Below, piece after piece: positions 1 through 8,230 of a DNA stretch of 38,376 bases (position 1 is the first letter of the stretch; each line of letters starts with the position of its first letter). The DNA is from Actinomycetes bacterium. Its GTDB lineage: Bacteria; Actinomycetota; Actinomycetes; S36-B12. Under the pieces are notes generated by a model. That model was not told the origin of the DNA. It made no database searches and saw nothing but the letters and a program-made list of their open reading frames with translations. The DNA lies in NCBI GenBank assembly GCA_024641635.1, contig JAHECS010000014.1:36858-75233 (forward strand), in the 5' to 3' direction. The position numbers and the translations under genes are program-made.

Positions 1-143
1 GCGGCCGCGTGGGAGGAACCCGCCGTGACCATCTGACCCCGGGAGCTCCTCCGGTCAGGATCCCGCACACCCATCGACCGGCGAACGCAGCACCTCCGTG
101 GATCCTAGGTTCGTTGGTCCGATCCGGGAGTCCGCGTCTTCGT

Positions 144-905
144 TCACGTCACCTTGCGGTGGTAGGTCGCCATCGCCAGCACGTAGGCGAAGCCGAGGAT
201 GCCGACGCACCACGCGAGGGCCACCCAGATATCCGCGTGCACGGGCTGCTGCGTGAGCAGGGCGCGGAGGGCGTTGACGATGGGCGTCACGGGCTGGTTC
301 TCCGCGAAGGCGCGCACGGGGCCGGGCATCGTCGCGGTGAGGACGAAGGCCGAACTGATGAACGGCAGGAGGATCAGCGGGTACGAGAAGGCGCTCGCGC
401 CGTCCACCGACTTCGCCGAAAGGCCGGCGATGACGGCCAGCCACGTCAGCGCCAGGGTGAGCAGGACGAGGATGCCGGCCACGGCGAGCCACGCCATGAC
501 CCCTGCCCCCGAGCGGAAGCCCATGAGCAGCGCCACGAGCACGACGACCGTGATCGAGATCGCGCTCGCGACCACGGAGGTCAGGACGTGCGCCCACAGC
601 ACGCTCGAGCGGGCTATGGGCATGGACTGGAACCGCTCGAAGATCCCGCTCTTCAGGTCCATGAAGAGCCGGAACGCGGTGTAGGAGATGCTCGACGCGA
701 TGGTGATGACCAGGATGCCGGGCAGCAGGTAGGTCACGTAGGAGTCCGACCCGGTGTCGATCGAGCCCCCGAGCACGTAGACGAACAGCAGGAGGAAGGC
801 GACCGGCATGAGCGTCGTCGTGATGATGGTGTCGGGGCTGCGTGAGATGTGCCGCAGAGAGCGTCCCGTCAGGAGGGCGGTGTCGCCGAGGAAGCGCCGG
901 GTCAT
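144..905 (-). CDS. ABC-2 type exporter permease (DrrB-like)
   Basis: The 253-aa protein is an integral membrane subunit of a multidrug/antibiotic-type ABC exporter. About six hydrophobic segments are visible, beginning with IITTTLMPVAFLLLFVYVLG near residue 28 and ending with a helix before the short basic tail ATYHRKVT. The stretch DLKSGIFERFQSMPIARS between the second and third helices is typical of the DrrB/ABC-2 family. Its ATG overlaps the TGA of the ATPase gene (ATGA, 902-905), so the two are translationally coupled. It is the last gene of a four-gene minus-strand operon: padR, DUF1048, ATPase, permease. The exported substrate cannot be read from sequence. Confidence 0.93.
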   Translation of the reverse strand: MTRRFLGDTALLTGRSLRHISRSPDTIITTTLMPVAFLLLFVYVLGGSIDTGSDSYVTYLLPGILVITIASSISYTAFRLFMDLKSGIFERFQSMPIARSSVLWAHVLTSVVASAISITVVVLVALLMGFRSGAGVMAWLAVAGILVLLTLALTWLAVIAGLSAKSVDGASAFSYPLILLPFISSAFVLTATMPGPVRAFAENQPVTPIVNALRALLTQQPVHADIWVALAWCVGILGFAYVLAMATYHRKVT

Positions 906-1684
906 CGCTGCTCCCCGGTGTTCGTGCCGATGATCGCGAGGAAGACATCCTCGAGGGTCGGCTGCTTCTCGACATACTCGACGGTGGCGGGTGGGAGGAG
1001 CAGCTTCAGTTCCGCGAGCGTGCCGTTCGCGATGATCCGGCCCTCATGGAGGATCGCGATCCGGTCGGCGAGCTGCTCGGCCTCGTCGAGGTACTGCGTA
1101 GTGAGCAGCACCGTCGTGCCCTGGTGGGCGAGCTCCGTGATGCTCCGCCACACCTCGAGTCGCGACTGAGGGTCGAGTCCGGTGGTCGGTTCGTCCAGAA
1201 AGATGACCGGAGGACTCCCGATGAGGCTCATGGCGATGTCGAGTCGACGTCGCATGCCGCCGGAGTACGTCGACACGCGTCGTCGTGCCGCATCGGTCAG
1301 CTGGAAACGCGACAGCAGGCCGTCGGCGATCCGGTCGGCGTCCTTCTGGTGGCGAAGGCGGGCCATCAGCACGAGGTTCTCCCGGCCGGTGAGGATCTCG
1401 TCGACCGCCGCGAACTGCCCGGTCAGGCTGATGGCCTCCCGCACGTGCGCCGGGTCCGTCGAGAGATCGAACCCGGCGACCGTGGCCGTCCCCGCGTCGG
1501 CCTTCACCAGCGTCGACAGAATCCGCACCACCGTGGTCTTGCCCGCTCCGTTGGCGCCGAGCAGGGCGAAGACGGTGCCCCTCTCCACGTCGAAGTCCAC
1601 GCCTCGCAGCACGCGGAGCTCCTTGAACGACTTCTCCAGCGCCTCGACGTGCAGGGCCGGGGCGACGGTCGCTTCGGCCGTCAC
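902..1684 (-). CDS. ABC exporter ATPase (DrrA-like)
   Basis: Cytoplasmic nucleotide-binding subunit paired with the permease at 144. It has Walker A GANGAGKTT, signature YSGGMRRRLDIA, Walker B VIFLDEPTTGLDP and a switch segment LLTTQYLDEAEQLADRI. Gln replaces the usual His of the H-loop, as in DrrA-type exporters. I chose the GTG at 1684 (protein begins MTAEATVAPALHVEALEKSF, 260 aa): AGGAGG lies 8 nt upstream, it forms a GTGA overlap with the preceding stop, and the ABC fold starts directly after it. The longer reading to 1756 would add an Arg/Gly-rich tail with no family match. Together with the PadR gene this suggests export of a toxic compound, which is inference. Confidence 0.93.
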   Translation of the reverse strand: MTAEATVAPALHVEALEKSFKELRVLRGVDFDVERGTVFALLGANGAGKTTVVRILSTLVKADAGTATVAGFDLSTDPAHVREAISLTGQFAAVDEILTGRENLVLMARLRHQKDADRIADGLLSRFQLTDAARRRVSTYSGGMRRRLDIAMSLIGSPPVIFLDEPTTGLDPQSRLEVWRSITELAHQGTTVLLTTQYLDEAEQLADRIAILHEGRIIANGTLAELKLLLPPATVEYVEKQPTLEDVFLAIIGTNTGEQR

Positions 1685-2058
1685 GATTCGACCTCCTGCG
1701 CTCGTTCCGCGTCCTCGATCGCCGTGGTCAGCCGGGCACGTTCCTTGTCGATCCACCGCTTGCCGGCATAGGCCAGCACGAAGGCGTCAGCGAACTCGAC
1801 CGGGTCCTCGCCGACGATGGCACGAACCGGCGTGCCGTCGGCAGCAGCGCGCTCCCACAGGTCCACGAAGTCGCCCATCATCGTGAGGGCCACGTCGCCA
1901 TCCATCACGGCGCCGCCGTTGTACATGAAGTACCGGTACAGCGCCTTGGCGGCCATGTCGTATGGCGCGGGCAGGGCCTCGATGCGCGACTTGCCTTGTC
2001 GGTACTGCTTCTTCTGCTCGAGCGACCCCGTCATCAGCTCGATCCACTTGGCTGCCAT
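1681..2058 (-). CDS. DUF1048 family small protein
   Basis: 125-aa soluble, mostly helical protein beginning MAAKWIELMTGSLEQKKQYR. The conserved core (KSRIEALPAPYDMAAKALYRY, then FVDLWERAAADG) matches DUF1048 proteins, which typically sit between a PadR regulator and an ABC exporter. Their molecular role is unknown to me; a regulatory or chaperone role is only a guess. The ATG at 2058 is preferred because AGGAGGG is well spaced from it. A GTG at 2064 overlaps the padR stop (GTGA) but would sit too close to the ribosome-binding site. The 3' end overlaps the ATPase start by 4 nt. Confidence 0.85.
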   Translation of the reverse strand: MAAKWIELMTGSLEQKKQYRQGKSRIEALPAPYDMAAKALYRYFMYNGGAVMDGDVALTMMGDFVDLWERAAADGTPVRAIVGEDPVEFADAFVLAYAGKRWIDKERARLTTAIEDAERAQEVES

Positions 2059-2060
2059 CG

Positions 2061-2390
2061 TCACTGCCCTCCTTCGCGGAGCTGTTCCAGTCGCTCTGTG
2101 AGGAAGCTCCAGGTCCTCCAGAACTCCTCGAGGTAGTCGCGTCCCGCGGCATTGAGGGAGTACACCTTGCGTGGAGGCCCCTTCTCGGAGGGGACCCGCT
2201 CTACGTCGACGAAGCCGCGCTGCTCGATCCTGATCAGCAAGGCGTAGACGGTGCCCTCCGCGATGTCGGCGAAACCCTTCTCCCGCAGCCAGGCCGTGAT
2301 CTCGTAGCCGTACGCGGGCCGGCCAGACAGGAACGCCAGGACGATGCCCTCGAGGATCCCCTTCAGAATCTCCGTCGCCTGCTTGCCCAC
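2061..2390 (-). CDS. PadR family transcriptional regulator
   Basis: 109-aa winged-helix repressor of the PadR-s1 type. It starts with a hydrophobic helix (ILKGILEGIVLAFL), then YGYEITAWLREKG, the recognition helix GTVYALLIRIEQRGFV and the wing EKGPPRKVYSLNAAGRDYL, and ends in a dimerisation helix. The start is GTG at 2390 with AAGGGGG upstream. As first gene of the exporter operon, with a 12-bp inverted repeat just upstream (2411-2452), it most likely represses its own operon and is released by a ligand of the pump, as for LmrR/PadR-type regulators. No ligand can be named. Confidence 0.93.
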   Translation of the reverse strand: MGKQATEILKGILEGIVLAFLSGRPAYGYEITAWLREKGFADIAEGTVYALLIRIEQRGFVDVERVPSEKGPPRKVYSLNAAGRDYLEEFWRTWSFLTERLEQLREGGQ

Positions 2391-2410
2391 GGGTCCGCCC
2401 CCTTGCCTGC

Positions 2411-2452
2411 TACTCAGTGTTATTGACTACAGGTAAACAGTAACACTGAGTA
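2411..2452 (-). promoter_or_regulatory. Candidate PadR operator (12-bp inverted repeat)
   Basis: Perfect inverted repeat TACTCAGTGTTA (2411-2422) and TAACACTGAGTA (2441-2452), separated by 18 nt, so the arm centres are 30 bp apart. It lies 20-62 bp upstream of the padR start, in a locally A/T-richer stretch, where the operon promoter should be. The position and the TACT/AGTA ends suit binding of a PadR dimer or pair of dimers. I could not assign a convincing -35/-10 pair. Confidence 0.7.
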
Positions 2453-2676
2453 GTACGGGTGCCAAGCCTGCGGCGCCTCAGGTGCCGCACCCTTTCCCGG
2501 CCGGTGAGCCGCGACGCAACCACCACATCGGCGGGCGGACGGCTGGGCGCCCTGGAGCCGAGGTCTCCGTGGTCGAATCCGAACGCGACCGGACGGGCCG
2601 TCGTGGCCCCGATCGAGTTCGACACAATCATGACCACGCCAGCCAGTCAGGTTGCGTGACCGCAAGCGCCACCTAT

Positions 2677-2702
2677 CCGTCCAGCAGACCCGTTCTGGAC
2701 GG
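2677..2702 (-). terminator. Hairpin after the flavoprotein gene
   Basis: CCGTCCAG (2677-2684) and CTGGACGG (2695-2702) form an 8-bp stem with a 10-nt loop, starting 4 nt after the stop codon of the minus-strand gene at 2706. There is no U-tract, so a terminator is likely from position only. The rest of 2453-2676 shows no gene. Confidence 0.45.
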
Positions 2703-2705
2703 GGG

Positions 2706-4346
2706 TCACTCTCTGGTGGACGCCGCCAGGTGCCGGTGGACGTAGGCGATCGCCATGCCGCCCTCCCCCACGGCCGCGGCGACCCGCTTGACGGATCCGG
2801 CCCTCACGTCACCCACAGCGAAGACTCCCTCGACGCTCGTCTCGAGGGCGAAGGGGGGTCTTTCGGCACTCCACCGTCCCGTGGACTGCAACTCCGCACC
2901 CGTGAGAATGAACCCGTGGTCGTCCCGCTCGATCTCCCGCGGCAGCCAGTCGGTCGCGGCGTCGGCGCCGATCAGGACAAAGAGCGTCGTCGTCTCGTGC
3001 CGGGTGGCCGAACCCGTCCGGTGGTCGACGATGTCGATCGCCTCGAGGTGCTCGTCCCCATGCGCACTCACCACCTCCGACCTCGTCTCGACCCGGATGT
3101 TCCCCCGCGAGGCGATCTGGTCGATGAGGTACTGAGACATGCTCGACGCGAGTGACTCCGCCCGCACGACGAGCGTCACGGATTTCGCATGCCGCGAGAA
3201 GAACAGGGCTGCCTGGCCCGCTGAGTTGCCGGCGCCGATCAGGAACACGTCCTGCCCCTGGGTCAACGCCGCATCGCTGCGGGCTGCGCCGTAGTAGACG
3301 CCCGAGCCCATGAGTCGGTCGACCGAACTGGTGCCCAGAAGTCGCCACTCGACTCCCGTCGCGACGATCACCGACCTCGCCCGCAGGACCGTTCCCCCGT
3401 CCAGCCCGACGCTCAGGGTGGTCGGGTCGACGCGCACCACGTCGCGAGTGACGACTACTTCGGCGCCAAGTCGCTTCGCCTGCTTCAGTGCGCTGCTCGC
3501 CAGGTCATCGCCGGAGACGCCGACCGGGAACCCGAGATAGTTCTCGATCCGGGTCGAGGTCGCCGCCTGGCCTCCGGGAGCGAACCTCTCAACGATCACC
3601 GTCCGGAGCCCCTCGGAGGCTGCATTGACGGCCGCGGCGAGGCCGGCGGGGCCGCCACCCACGACCACCACGTCGTACACCTGCCACTCCGGAGCCACGG
3701 AGAGCCCCGCCAGCCGGGCAAGCTCCCTGCTGGTCGGCGCGACCAGGCGCGTGCCGTCCGAAGCCTCGACGACGGCGGACGCGCCCGTGGGAAGTCCGCT
3801 CTCCTCAGTCGTCAAGGCCGGAGCCACGGACTCGAACAGGATGCGGTTGCGGTGCAGGAAGGACTCGATCGCGTGGACGCCGGGATCCTGCGGCGAACCG
3901 AGGATCCGGATCGCCGGTTGCAGGGGCCGCAGCGCGGCCTCACGGAGCATCTCCATTCGTTCGAGCGCCGCTGCCGCGACGGTCGCGGACACCTGCGGCG
4001 CCATGGCCGCAAGGGTGTAGAAGACCGTGACGTCGAGCTTGAGCACGCGGGACGACTCGACGGCCCGGATGCTCGCCGGCAGAGGCGTGCTGAAGGTCAT
4101 GGGAACCTCGCCGGCCAGCTCGCCGGGCATCCGTACCGCGATGACCGTTTCGACTCCGTGCACGACCTTGGTGAGCTCGGTCCGGCCCTCGACGATGACG
4201 AAGAGAGACCGCTCCTCACCCTCGTGCCCCGCGTACTCGCCCGGGACGAGCCGCACGTCCTCGACCGATCTCGACAGGTAGGCCAGGACCTCGGGCTCGA
4301 GTCCCGCAAAGAGCGGAAGCTCGGCCAGTTCTGCAGCACTGATCAC
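2706..4346 (-). CDS. cNMP-binding domain / thioredoxin-reductase-like FAD oxidoreductase
   Basis: 546-aa cytosolic fusion. Residues 1-140 form a cyclic-nucleotide-binding-like domain (MISAAELAELPLFAGLEPEV onward; weak phosphate-binding cassette near MPGELAGEVP). Residues about 145-215 are a small linker domain. Residues 222-540 are a thioredoxin-reductase-like flavoprotein with FAD motif GGGPAG (230-235), NAD(P)H motif GAGNSAGQAA (371-380) and the C-terminal FAD motif VGDVRAGSVKR (511-521). Where thioredoxin reductase carries CATC, this protein reads GVYYGAARSDA (349-359), so it has no redox disulfide and cannot reduce thioredoxin in the normal way. The start is GTG at 4346, six nt after AAGGGG. 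It is a single-gene unit. The electron acceptor is unknown; ferredoxin/flavodoxin or a quinone are possibilities known from CxxC-less relatives. Confidence 0.88.
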   Translation of the reverse strand: MISAAELAELPLFAGLEPEVLAYLSRSVEDVRLVPGEYAGHEGEERSLFVIVEGRTELTKVVHGVETVIAVRMPGELAGEVPMTFSTPLPASIRAVESSRVLKLDVTVFYTLAAMAPQVSATVAAAALERMEMLREAALRPLQPAIRILGSPQDPGVHAIESFLHRNRILFESVAPALTTEESGLPTGASAVVEASDGTRLVAPTSRELARLAGLSVAPEWQVYDVVVVGGGPAGLAAAVNAASEGLRTVIVERFAPGGQAATSTRIENYLGFPVGVSGDDLASSALKQAKRLGAEVVVTRDVVRVDPTTLSVGLDGGTVLRARSVIVATGVEWRLLGTSSVDRLMGSGVYYGAARSDAALTQGQDVFLIGAGNSAGQAALFFSRHAKSVTLVVRAESLASSMSQYLIDQIASRGNIRVETRSEVVSAHGDEHLEAIDIVDHRTGSATRHETTTLFVLIGADAATDWLPREIERDDHGFILTGAELQSTGRWSAERPPFALETSVEGVFAVGDVRAGSVKRVAAAVGEGGMAIAYVHRHLAASTRE

Positions 4347-4689
4347 GACGTCCCCTTAGGCAGATGGAGGACGCTACCGCGCCGGACCGGCCGGCTGGGA
4401 GGCGACGTCGATCTGCGCAGGTCGCAGCCCAGTCGCGCGTCAGGCCACTTCGCGCGGCTGTGTTGCGTTTGGCGTACGTAGGGCGTGCGACATCGTTGGC
4501 GTACCGGGGATCCTTCAGATCGCGAGCTCGAGCTCGTCGAAAGGGTTCGCGAGTCGGTCCACCGGGGCGAACTCGACTCCCAATTCGTCGTGGCTTCGGT
4601 GCAGATTCTGGATGAACGCATGTCCTCGGATCACCGACGCTCAGCGTCCGGGGGCGATCTGTCTGCGCAACAGTGCCTCTGCGGCATAG
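4347..4689. other. Intergenic, possible gene remnant
   Basis: No intact gene. Read on the plus strand from about 4509, the DNA encodes DRELELVERVRESVHRGELD and about 20 further protein-like residues before quality is lost near 4630. This may be a decayed gene fragment. Divergent promoters for 2706-4346 (minus) and 4759-5781 (plus) should lie here, but I see no clear -35/-10 elements. Confidence 0.35.
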
Positions 4690-4758
4690 ATGGGAGCCGA
4701 TTCATCCCGATGGTTCGTTTTCGTGTCTCCTGTCTATGCGGAGGTGCACACTGCTCAC

Positions 4759-5781
4759 ATGGGAGTCGGGGCCGGCCGCGAGGTCGGGGACGTTCCGAGT
4801 GCCCCGGGGAGAAGGGCCGCCCGCGCTTGGTGGTTTGGCCGTGTGAGTGCCCTGGTCGTTGCCGCTGCAGCGCTCGCGGCATGTGGCGGCTCCTCCTCGG
4901 GCAGCACGTCGACGTCCTCCCCTTCGTCGGGTCCGCGGGGGTCGGATGCCTTGGCGTGGATTCTTGCCCGAGGGACCGTGCTGCTGCCGACAGACCCGGA
5001 GTACCCACCTCAGTCGTTCGCCGTCGAGGGCGCCAACCGGGCCGAAAGTACCAAGTGTGCTGCGGACGAGTTGACCGGGGAGGAAGTCGATGGCTACGAC
5101 GTCGCAGCCTCCAAGCTGTTCGCACAAAAGCTCGGTGTCGAGCCCTGCTTCGTCGTCCCGACGTGGAACGAGATGCTGGGCGGTCACTGGGGTGGTCGGA
5201 TGGATATCGCCTTCGCGTCGATCGGCATAACTCCGTCGCGTATGCAGGAGCTCTATTTCACACAGCCCTACTATGCGATGCCGGAGAAGTTCTTTGTCCG
5301 CTCTGGAGGAGCCTTCAGCCGCGTTGAGCAACTCTCTGGACAGAAGATCGGCGTCTGCACGAACTGCTTCGCCGACCTGTACCTCCAAGGCACCCTCGTC
5401 CTCCCCGGGGCGGAGGTTGAGTTCGCCGTCCGCCACGCGCAGATCGAACACTACGACGTCGAGCGCAACGGACTGTCGGCCGTCGATGCCGGCAAACTTG
5501 ATGCCTTCCTCTGCTCGGTGATCGTCGGTGAACAGTCGATCGAACAGGGGCTCAAGCTGACCGCTATGGACCCTGCCCCATACGTTGCATACATCGGAGG
5601 CGCAGTCGATCGCTTCTCCGGGCTCGACGTCCGATCGCTAGTCGCTCGGGCGAACCACATCATGGCCGACGCCACCGCCGACGGATCTCTCGCTGCGCTA
5701 TCGACAAAGTACCTAGGAAGTGACTTTGCCACGGCTGCTGGTGCCTTCAACCTCGCAGCAATCGAACAGACAATGCCGTGA
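4759..5781 (+). CDS. Cys-rich extracellular substrate-binding lipoprotein (SBP family 3-like)
   Basis: Periplasmic-binding-protein-like lipoprotein. A basic n-region (RRAARAWWFGR), hydrophobic core and lipobox LAAC-GG predict membrane anchoring, followed by a Ser/Thr-rich linker and a two-lobe binding domain (TVLLPTDPEYPPQSF near its start). It is clearly paralogous to the protein at 37636-38376. The two share five Cys positions: KCA, EPCF, CTNC (CTGC in the other) and FLCS, plus QGTLVLPGAE/RGTLVLPGAT. No permease or ATPase gene is adjacent, so it may be a sensor or scavenging protein rather than part of an ABC importer here. The start is uncertain: ATG 4759 (340 aa) has GGAGG about 14 nt upstream; ATG 4690 (363 aa) has no good site. 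Codon use is less GC-biased than in neighbouring housekeeping genes. Confidence 0.85.
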   Translation: MGVGAGREVGDVPSAPGRRAARAWWFGRVSALVVAAAALAACGGSSSGSTSTSSPSSGPRGSDALAWILARGTVLLPTDPEYPPQSFAVEGANRAESTKCAADELTGEEVDGYDVAASKLFAQKLGVEPCFVVPTWNEMLGGHWGGRMDIAFASIGITPSRMQELYFTQPYYAMPEKFFVRSGGAFSRVEQLSGQKIGVCTNCFADLYLQGTLVLPGAEVEFAVRHAQIEHYDVERNGLSAVDAGKLDAFLCSVIVGEQSIEQGLKLTAMDPAPYVAYIGGAVDRFSGLDVRSLVARANHIMADATADGSLAALSTKYLGSDFATAAGAFNLAAIEQTMP

Positions 5782-5785
5782 CGGC

Positions 5786-5813
5786 CTGACTGCCTTCGCC
5801 AGGTATCAGTCAG
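5786..5813 (+). terminator. Candidate hairpin after the lipoprotein gene
   Basis: CTGACTG (5786-5792) and CAGTCAG (5807-5813) pair 5 nt after the stop codon at 5781, with a further CCT/AGG-like pairing inside the loop. There is no clear U-tract. A second hairpin, CCTCGCC-TCC-GGCGAGG, lies at 5926-5942. Confidence 0.4.
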
Positions 5814-6325
5814 CAGTCCCCCGCGCGTCCAGGGTCCGACGAGTGCTGCCGCCTCGCCGTGAGATGAAGTAGGACCCACCAGTGGGCCGGACCTTCTTCG
5901 ATTGGCCGCGGGGCAGGAACCGTCACCTCGCCTCCGGCGAGGCTCCTCCTGAATCCTCTAGCGTTTCAGTGCCAAATGCAGGAACGCAGGAGATCAACCC
6001 TGGGTTTCTTCATTGGTAGCGGGGAGACGCTGAGCACAGAGGAACGGAACTGAGATGACGGTCGCAGACGTGGCTTGACACCCCGTATGGCGTTGAGCTG
6101 GACACGAGATTGACACGCGGTATCCCTCCCTTCGCCGAAGGGGCAGGGAGCACAACCTCTTCAGTACCAACACTTACCGGCTCCAGTGAGCGAGTCACCG
6201 CTAACTCCGGGCGCGCGATGTGTCCAGTGCCCTCCCTCCGAGAGGCCTCGCCGGCCGCGGCCTGGCGGGACCCCCGGATCAGCCCTTTCGTCGTTTCACG
6301 GGCTCAGTTCCTTGGTACTCCCCCG
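5814..6325. other. Gene-poor intergenic stretch
   Basis: I see no convincing gene in about 510 nt. It holds the hairpin at 5926-5942 and, at 6016-6025, the ten bases GTAGCGGGGA, identical to the end of the plus-strand image of tRNA-fMet (11144-11153). Short open frames here show neither third-position GC bias nor recognisable motifs. Confidence 0.5.
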
Positions 6326-6526
6326 TCAGGCTTCCGACACGGTGATCGCTGCGGTGGGGCACATGTTCGCGGCCTCGTACACCTTTTCGCGCAGGCTCTC
6401 CGGTGGCTCCTCCAGCAGTAGGTACAGGTAGCCGTCCTCGCGGACCTCGAACGCCTCCGGACAGACCTGCATGCAGTTGCCCGTGCTTGCGCACAGGTCG
6501 AAGTCCACCGTGATGTGCATGCCCAT
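6326..6526 (-). CDS. Small [3Fe-4S]-type ferredoxin (P450 redox partner type)
   Basis: 66-aa soluble electron carrier. Motif C12-AST-GN-C18-MQV-C22-P and a distal N-M-C56-P. The second position of the usual CxxCxxC is Thr15, giving CxxTxxC...CP, a pattern known from actinobacterial ferredoxins that feed cytochromes P450 and usually carry a 3Fe-4S cluster. Unusually the residue before the first Pro is Cys22 rather than Ala, so a fourth ligand or free thiol is present. The ATG at 6526 has GGGAGAGG upstream. It is transcribed divergently from the NTF2-like gene at 6731. The P450 gene at 8670-9908 on the same strand is the obvious candidate partner; this is inference. Confidence 0.92.
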   Translation of the reverse strand: MGMHITVDFDLCASTGNCMQVCPEAFEVREDGYLYLLLEEPPESLREKVYEAANMCPTAAITVSEA

Positions 6527-6730
6527 GGCCTCTCCCTCGATCGGTCGGTACTGCCATCAAAGCCCAAGGACCTCGCTGCCCGCAGGGCAATCCGAGCCTT
6601 CACGGAGTGCGGGCGCAACCCCGGACAACATCGCTTAGTCACGTGTGACGAGACTGACGCGTCTGTGCACAAGCGGTAACGCTGGCCTCCCCGTGACTTT
6701 ACGCTTGCCTTCGATCGCGAAGGAGACGTC

Positions 6731-7108
6731 ATGGCGCACGCGAACAAGCAGGCGGCCCAGGAGTTCTACGACCTAATGTTCAACCAGTGCCGACCGGCGG
6801 AAGCGATGGAGCGGTACGCGGGTAAGACCTACACGCAGCACAACCCGCACGTCGGAGACGGTAAGGACGGCTTCGTCGAGTACTTCGTCCGAATGGCTGC
6901 GGAGTACCCCGGAAAGAGCGTCGAGTTCAAGCGAGTTCTGGCCGACGGCGACTTCGTTGTGCTGCATTGTCACCAGGTGTGGCCCGGCGACATGGAGTAC
7001 GCAGGGATCGACATCTTCAGGTTCGACCAGAACGGAAAGATCGTCGAGCATTGGGATGTGCTGCAGCCTCTGCCGGAATCGTCCATGAACGACAACGGCA
7101 TGTTCTGA
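6731..7108 (+). CDS. NTF2/SnoaL-like protein
   Basis: 125-aa single-domain protein of the NTF2-like alpha+beta-barrel superfamily. A helical start ([20 protein letters not shown]) is followed by [19 protein letters not shown], with the His/Asn pattern common in this family, and a C-terminal beta sheet ([19 protein letters not shown]). Such proteins can be isomerases, cyclases or dehydratases, or only bind ligands; no catalytic assignment is safe. Strong ribosome-binding site AAGGAG six nt before the ATG. Divergent from the ferredoxin gene, in the putative accessory region. Confidence 0.88.
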   Translation: MAHANKQAAQEFYDLMFNQCRPAEAMERYAGKTYTQHNPHVGDGKDGFVEYFVRMAAEYPGKSVEFKRVLADGDFVVLHCHQVWPGDMEYAGIDIFRFDQNGKIVEHWDVLQPLPESSMNDNGMF

Positions 7109-7387
7109 CCCGGCAGCCCGATTCCTCAACTCAGCAACCGTGACGTTTCCGCCGGAGAACGCCCTCGTGGGAGCCGAGCCGGTCGCGGGTGAGACGCGGT
7201 GAGTCCGGTCTCACGGTCAACGACCTGCTTCGCATGTCTGAAATGTGGTGACTGCCCGGAGTCGGCCACACGCGAGCTCATCGGCGAGCACGCCGCAGAT
7301 GCAGACGCATCTTCTCGCGCCTATGCGCCCGACGTATAGCTCACGCCTTGCTAACGTCGCATGGATGCCGAGACAACTGGAGGTCAC

Positions 7388-7768
7388 GTGCTTGAAACGT
7401 CACACCCTGTCGCATTTCTGCCCTCGGTGGACTTGGAACGGTCTGAACGCTTCTTCCAAGGAGTACTGAAGCTTCCGCTGCTGCAGCGTTCGACATTCGC
7501 ATCAGTGTTCGCGATCGGAGGAGGCACTCTGCGCGTGACCAAGGTGGACGAACTACGGGCGCAGCCCTTCACCGTGTTTGGCTGGCTTGTAACGGACCTT
7601 CGCGCCACGGTTCAAGAACTTCGTAGCCGCGGAACGGCCTTCCTTCGTTACGAGGGAATGGATCAGGACGACAACGGCGTGTGGCGCACGCCGAGTGGCG
7701 ACCTCGTCGCGTGGTTTCACGATCCAGACATGAACGTCCTGTCGCTCACCCGGCTGAGTAGGCAGTGA
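7388..7768 (+). CDS. VOC (glyoxalase/bleomycin-resistance) family protein
   Basis: 126-aa VOC-fold protein: first beta-alpha module HPVAFLPSVDLERSERFFQG, second module FGWLVTDLRATVQELRSRG, ending TPSGDLVAWFHDPDMNVLSL. Family members include glyoxalases, dioxygenases and antibiotic-binding proteins. The metal-ligand His/Glu set is incomplete, so a binding role is as likely as catalysis. I prefer the GTG at 7388, with TGGAGG just upstream (7378-7383); the ATG at 7361 would add nine residues and has no clear ribosome-binding site. Neighbour of the NTF2-like and P450 genes. Confidence 0.85.
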   Translation: MLETSHPVAFLPSVDLERSERFFQGVLKLPLLQRSTFASVFAIGGGTLRVTKVDELRAQPFTVFGWLVTDLRATVQELRSRGTAFLRYEGMDQDDNGVWRTPSGDLVAWFHDPDMNVLSLTRLSRQ

Positions 7769-7816
7769 GCCGAAGGTAGACGACGGGCCACCCCGGCAGG
7801 CACCTCGTCGACTCCA

Positions 7817-8230
7817 GTGACCGCCGCATGTCTGGAACGAGTAGGGCTGCGCGTTCAGCTTCTTTCGGGCGCTGGCGCCGCGGCGCTGCGGGCCCTGAGC
7901 GGCGGCCTCCATTCGACCATGCGCTTCGGTGTCGTCCCCCAGCCGATTGGTGCGCTGGCTGTGATGACCGACACCGCGATCATGAGACACCTCATCACGA
8001 CAATTCTGCCTGGCACCAGCTCGCAGCCTGCAACGCCGTCGTACGTGCGCGCAGGTCGCACCGCAGAGCCCCGACTTCCTCCCGACCTTGCCGACCACCA
8101 CTGGATGGAGCTCCCTTCCAACTGCGACATCAACCACCCCGGCCAGTTCAGTTGCGTGTGGCGTGCCATCACGACTGAACAGGTTCGCAGCAACTGGGCA
8201 ACGGTCGACGACATCGCAGTGTGGATCTAG
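7817..8230 (+). CDS. Doubtful hypothetical protein or gene remnant
   Basis: An open frame of 137 codons. The first half looks random, but the C-terminal part (HHWMELPSNCDINHP, QFSCVWRAITTEQVRSNW) is rich in Trp and shows fair third-position GC bias. I do not recognise it, and I see no good ribosome-binding site at 7817. It could be the decayed 3' part of a longer gene. The opposite strand also has open frames here, with worse composition. Confidence 0.3.
   Translation: MTAACLERVGLRVQLLSGAGAAALRALSGGLHSTMRFGVVPQPIGALAVMTDTAIMRHLITTILPGTSSQPATPSYVRAGRTAEPRLPPDLADHHWMELPSNCDINHPGQFSCVWRAITTEQVRSNWATVDDIAVWI

Noticed and set aside
1..36. Possible 3' end of a plus-strand gene (AAAWEEPAVTI then TGA)
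   Set aside because: Only 11 codons lie in the window and no family can be recognised; 37-143 shows no further signal.
9..2000. Long plus-strand open frames opposite the ABC exporter genes
   Set aside because: They are Arg/Gly/His-rich mirror frames caused by GC-biased third codon positions; the minus strand has all family motifs.
6010..6421. Short open frames in the gene-poor stretch before the ferredoxin gene
   Set aside because: No ribosome-binding sites, no codon bias and no motifs; one overlaps the ferredoxin on the opposite strand.
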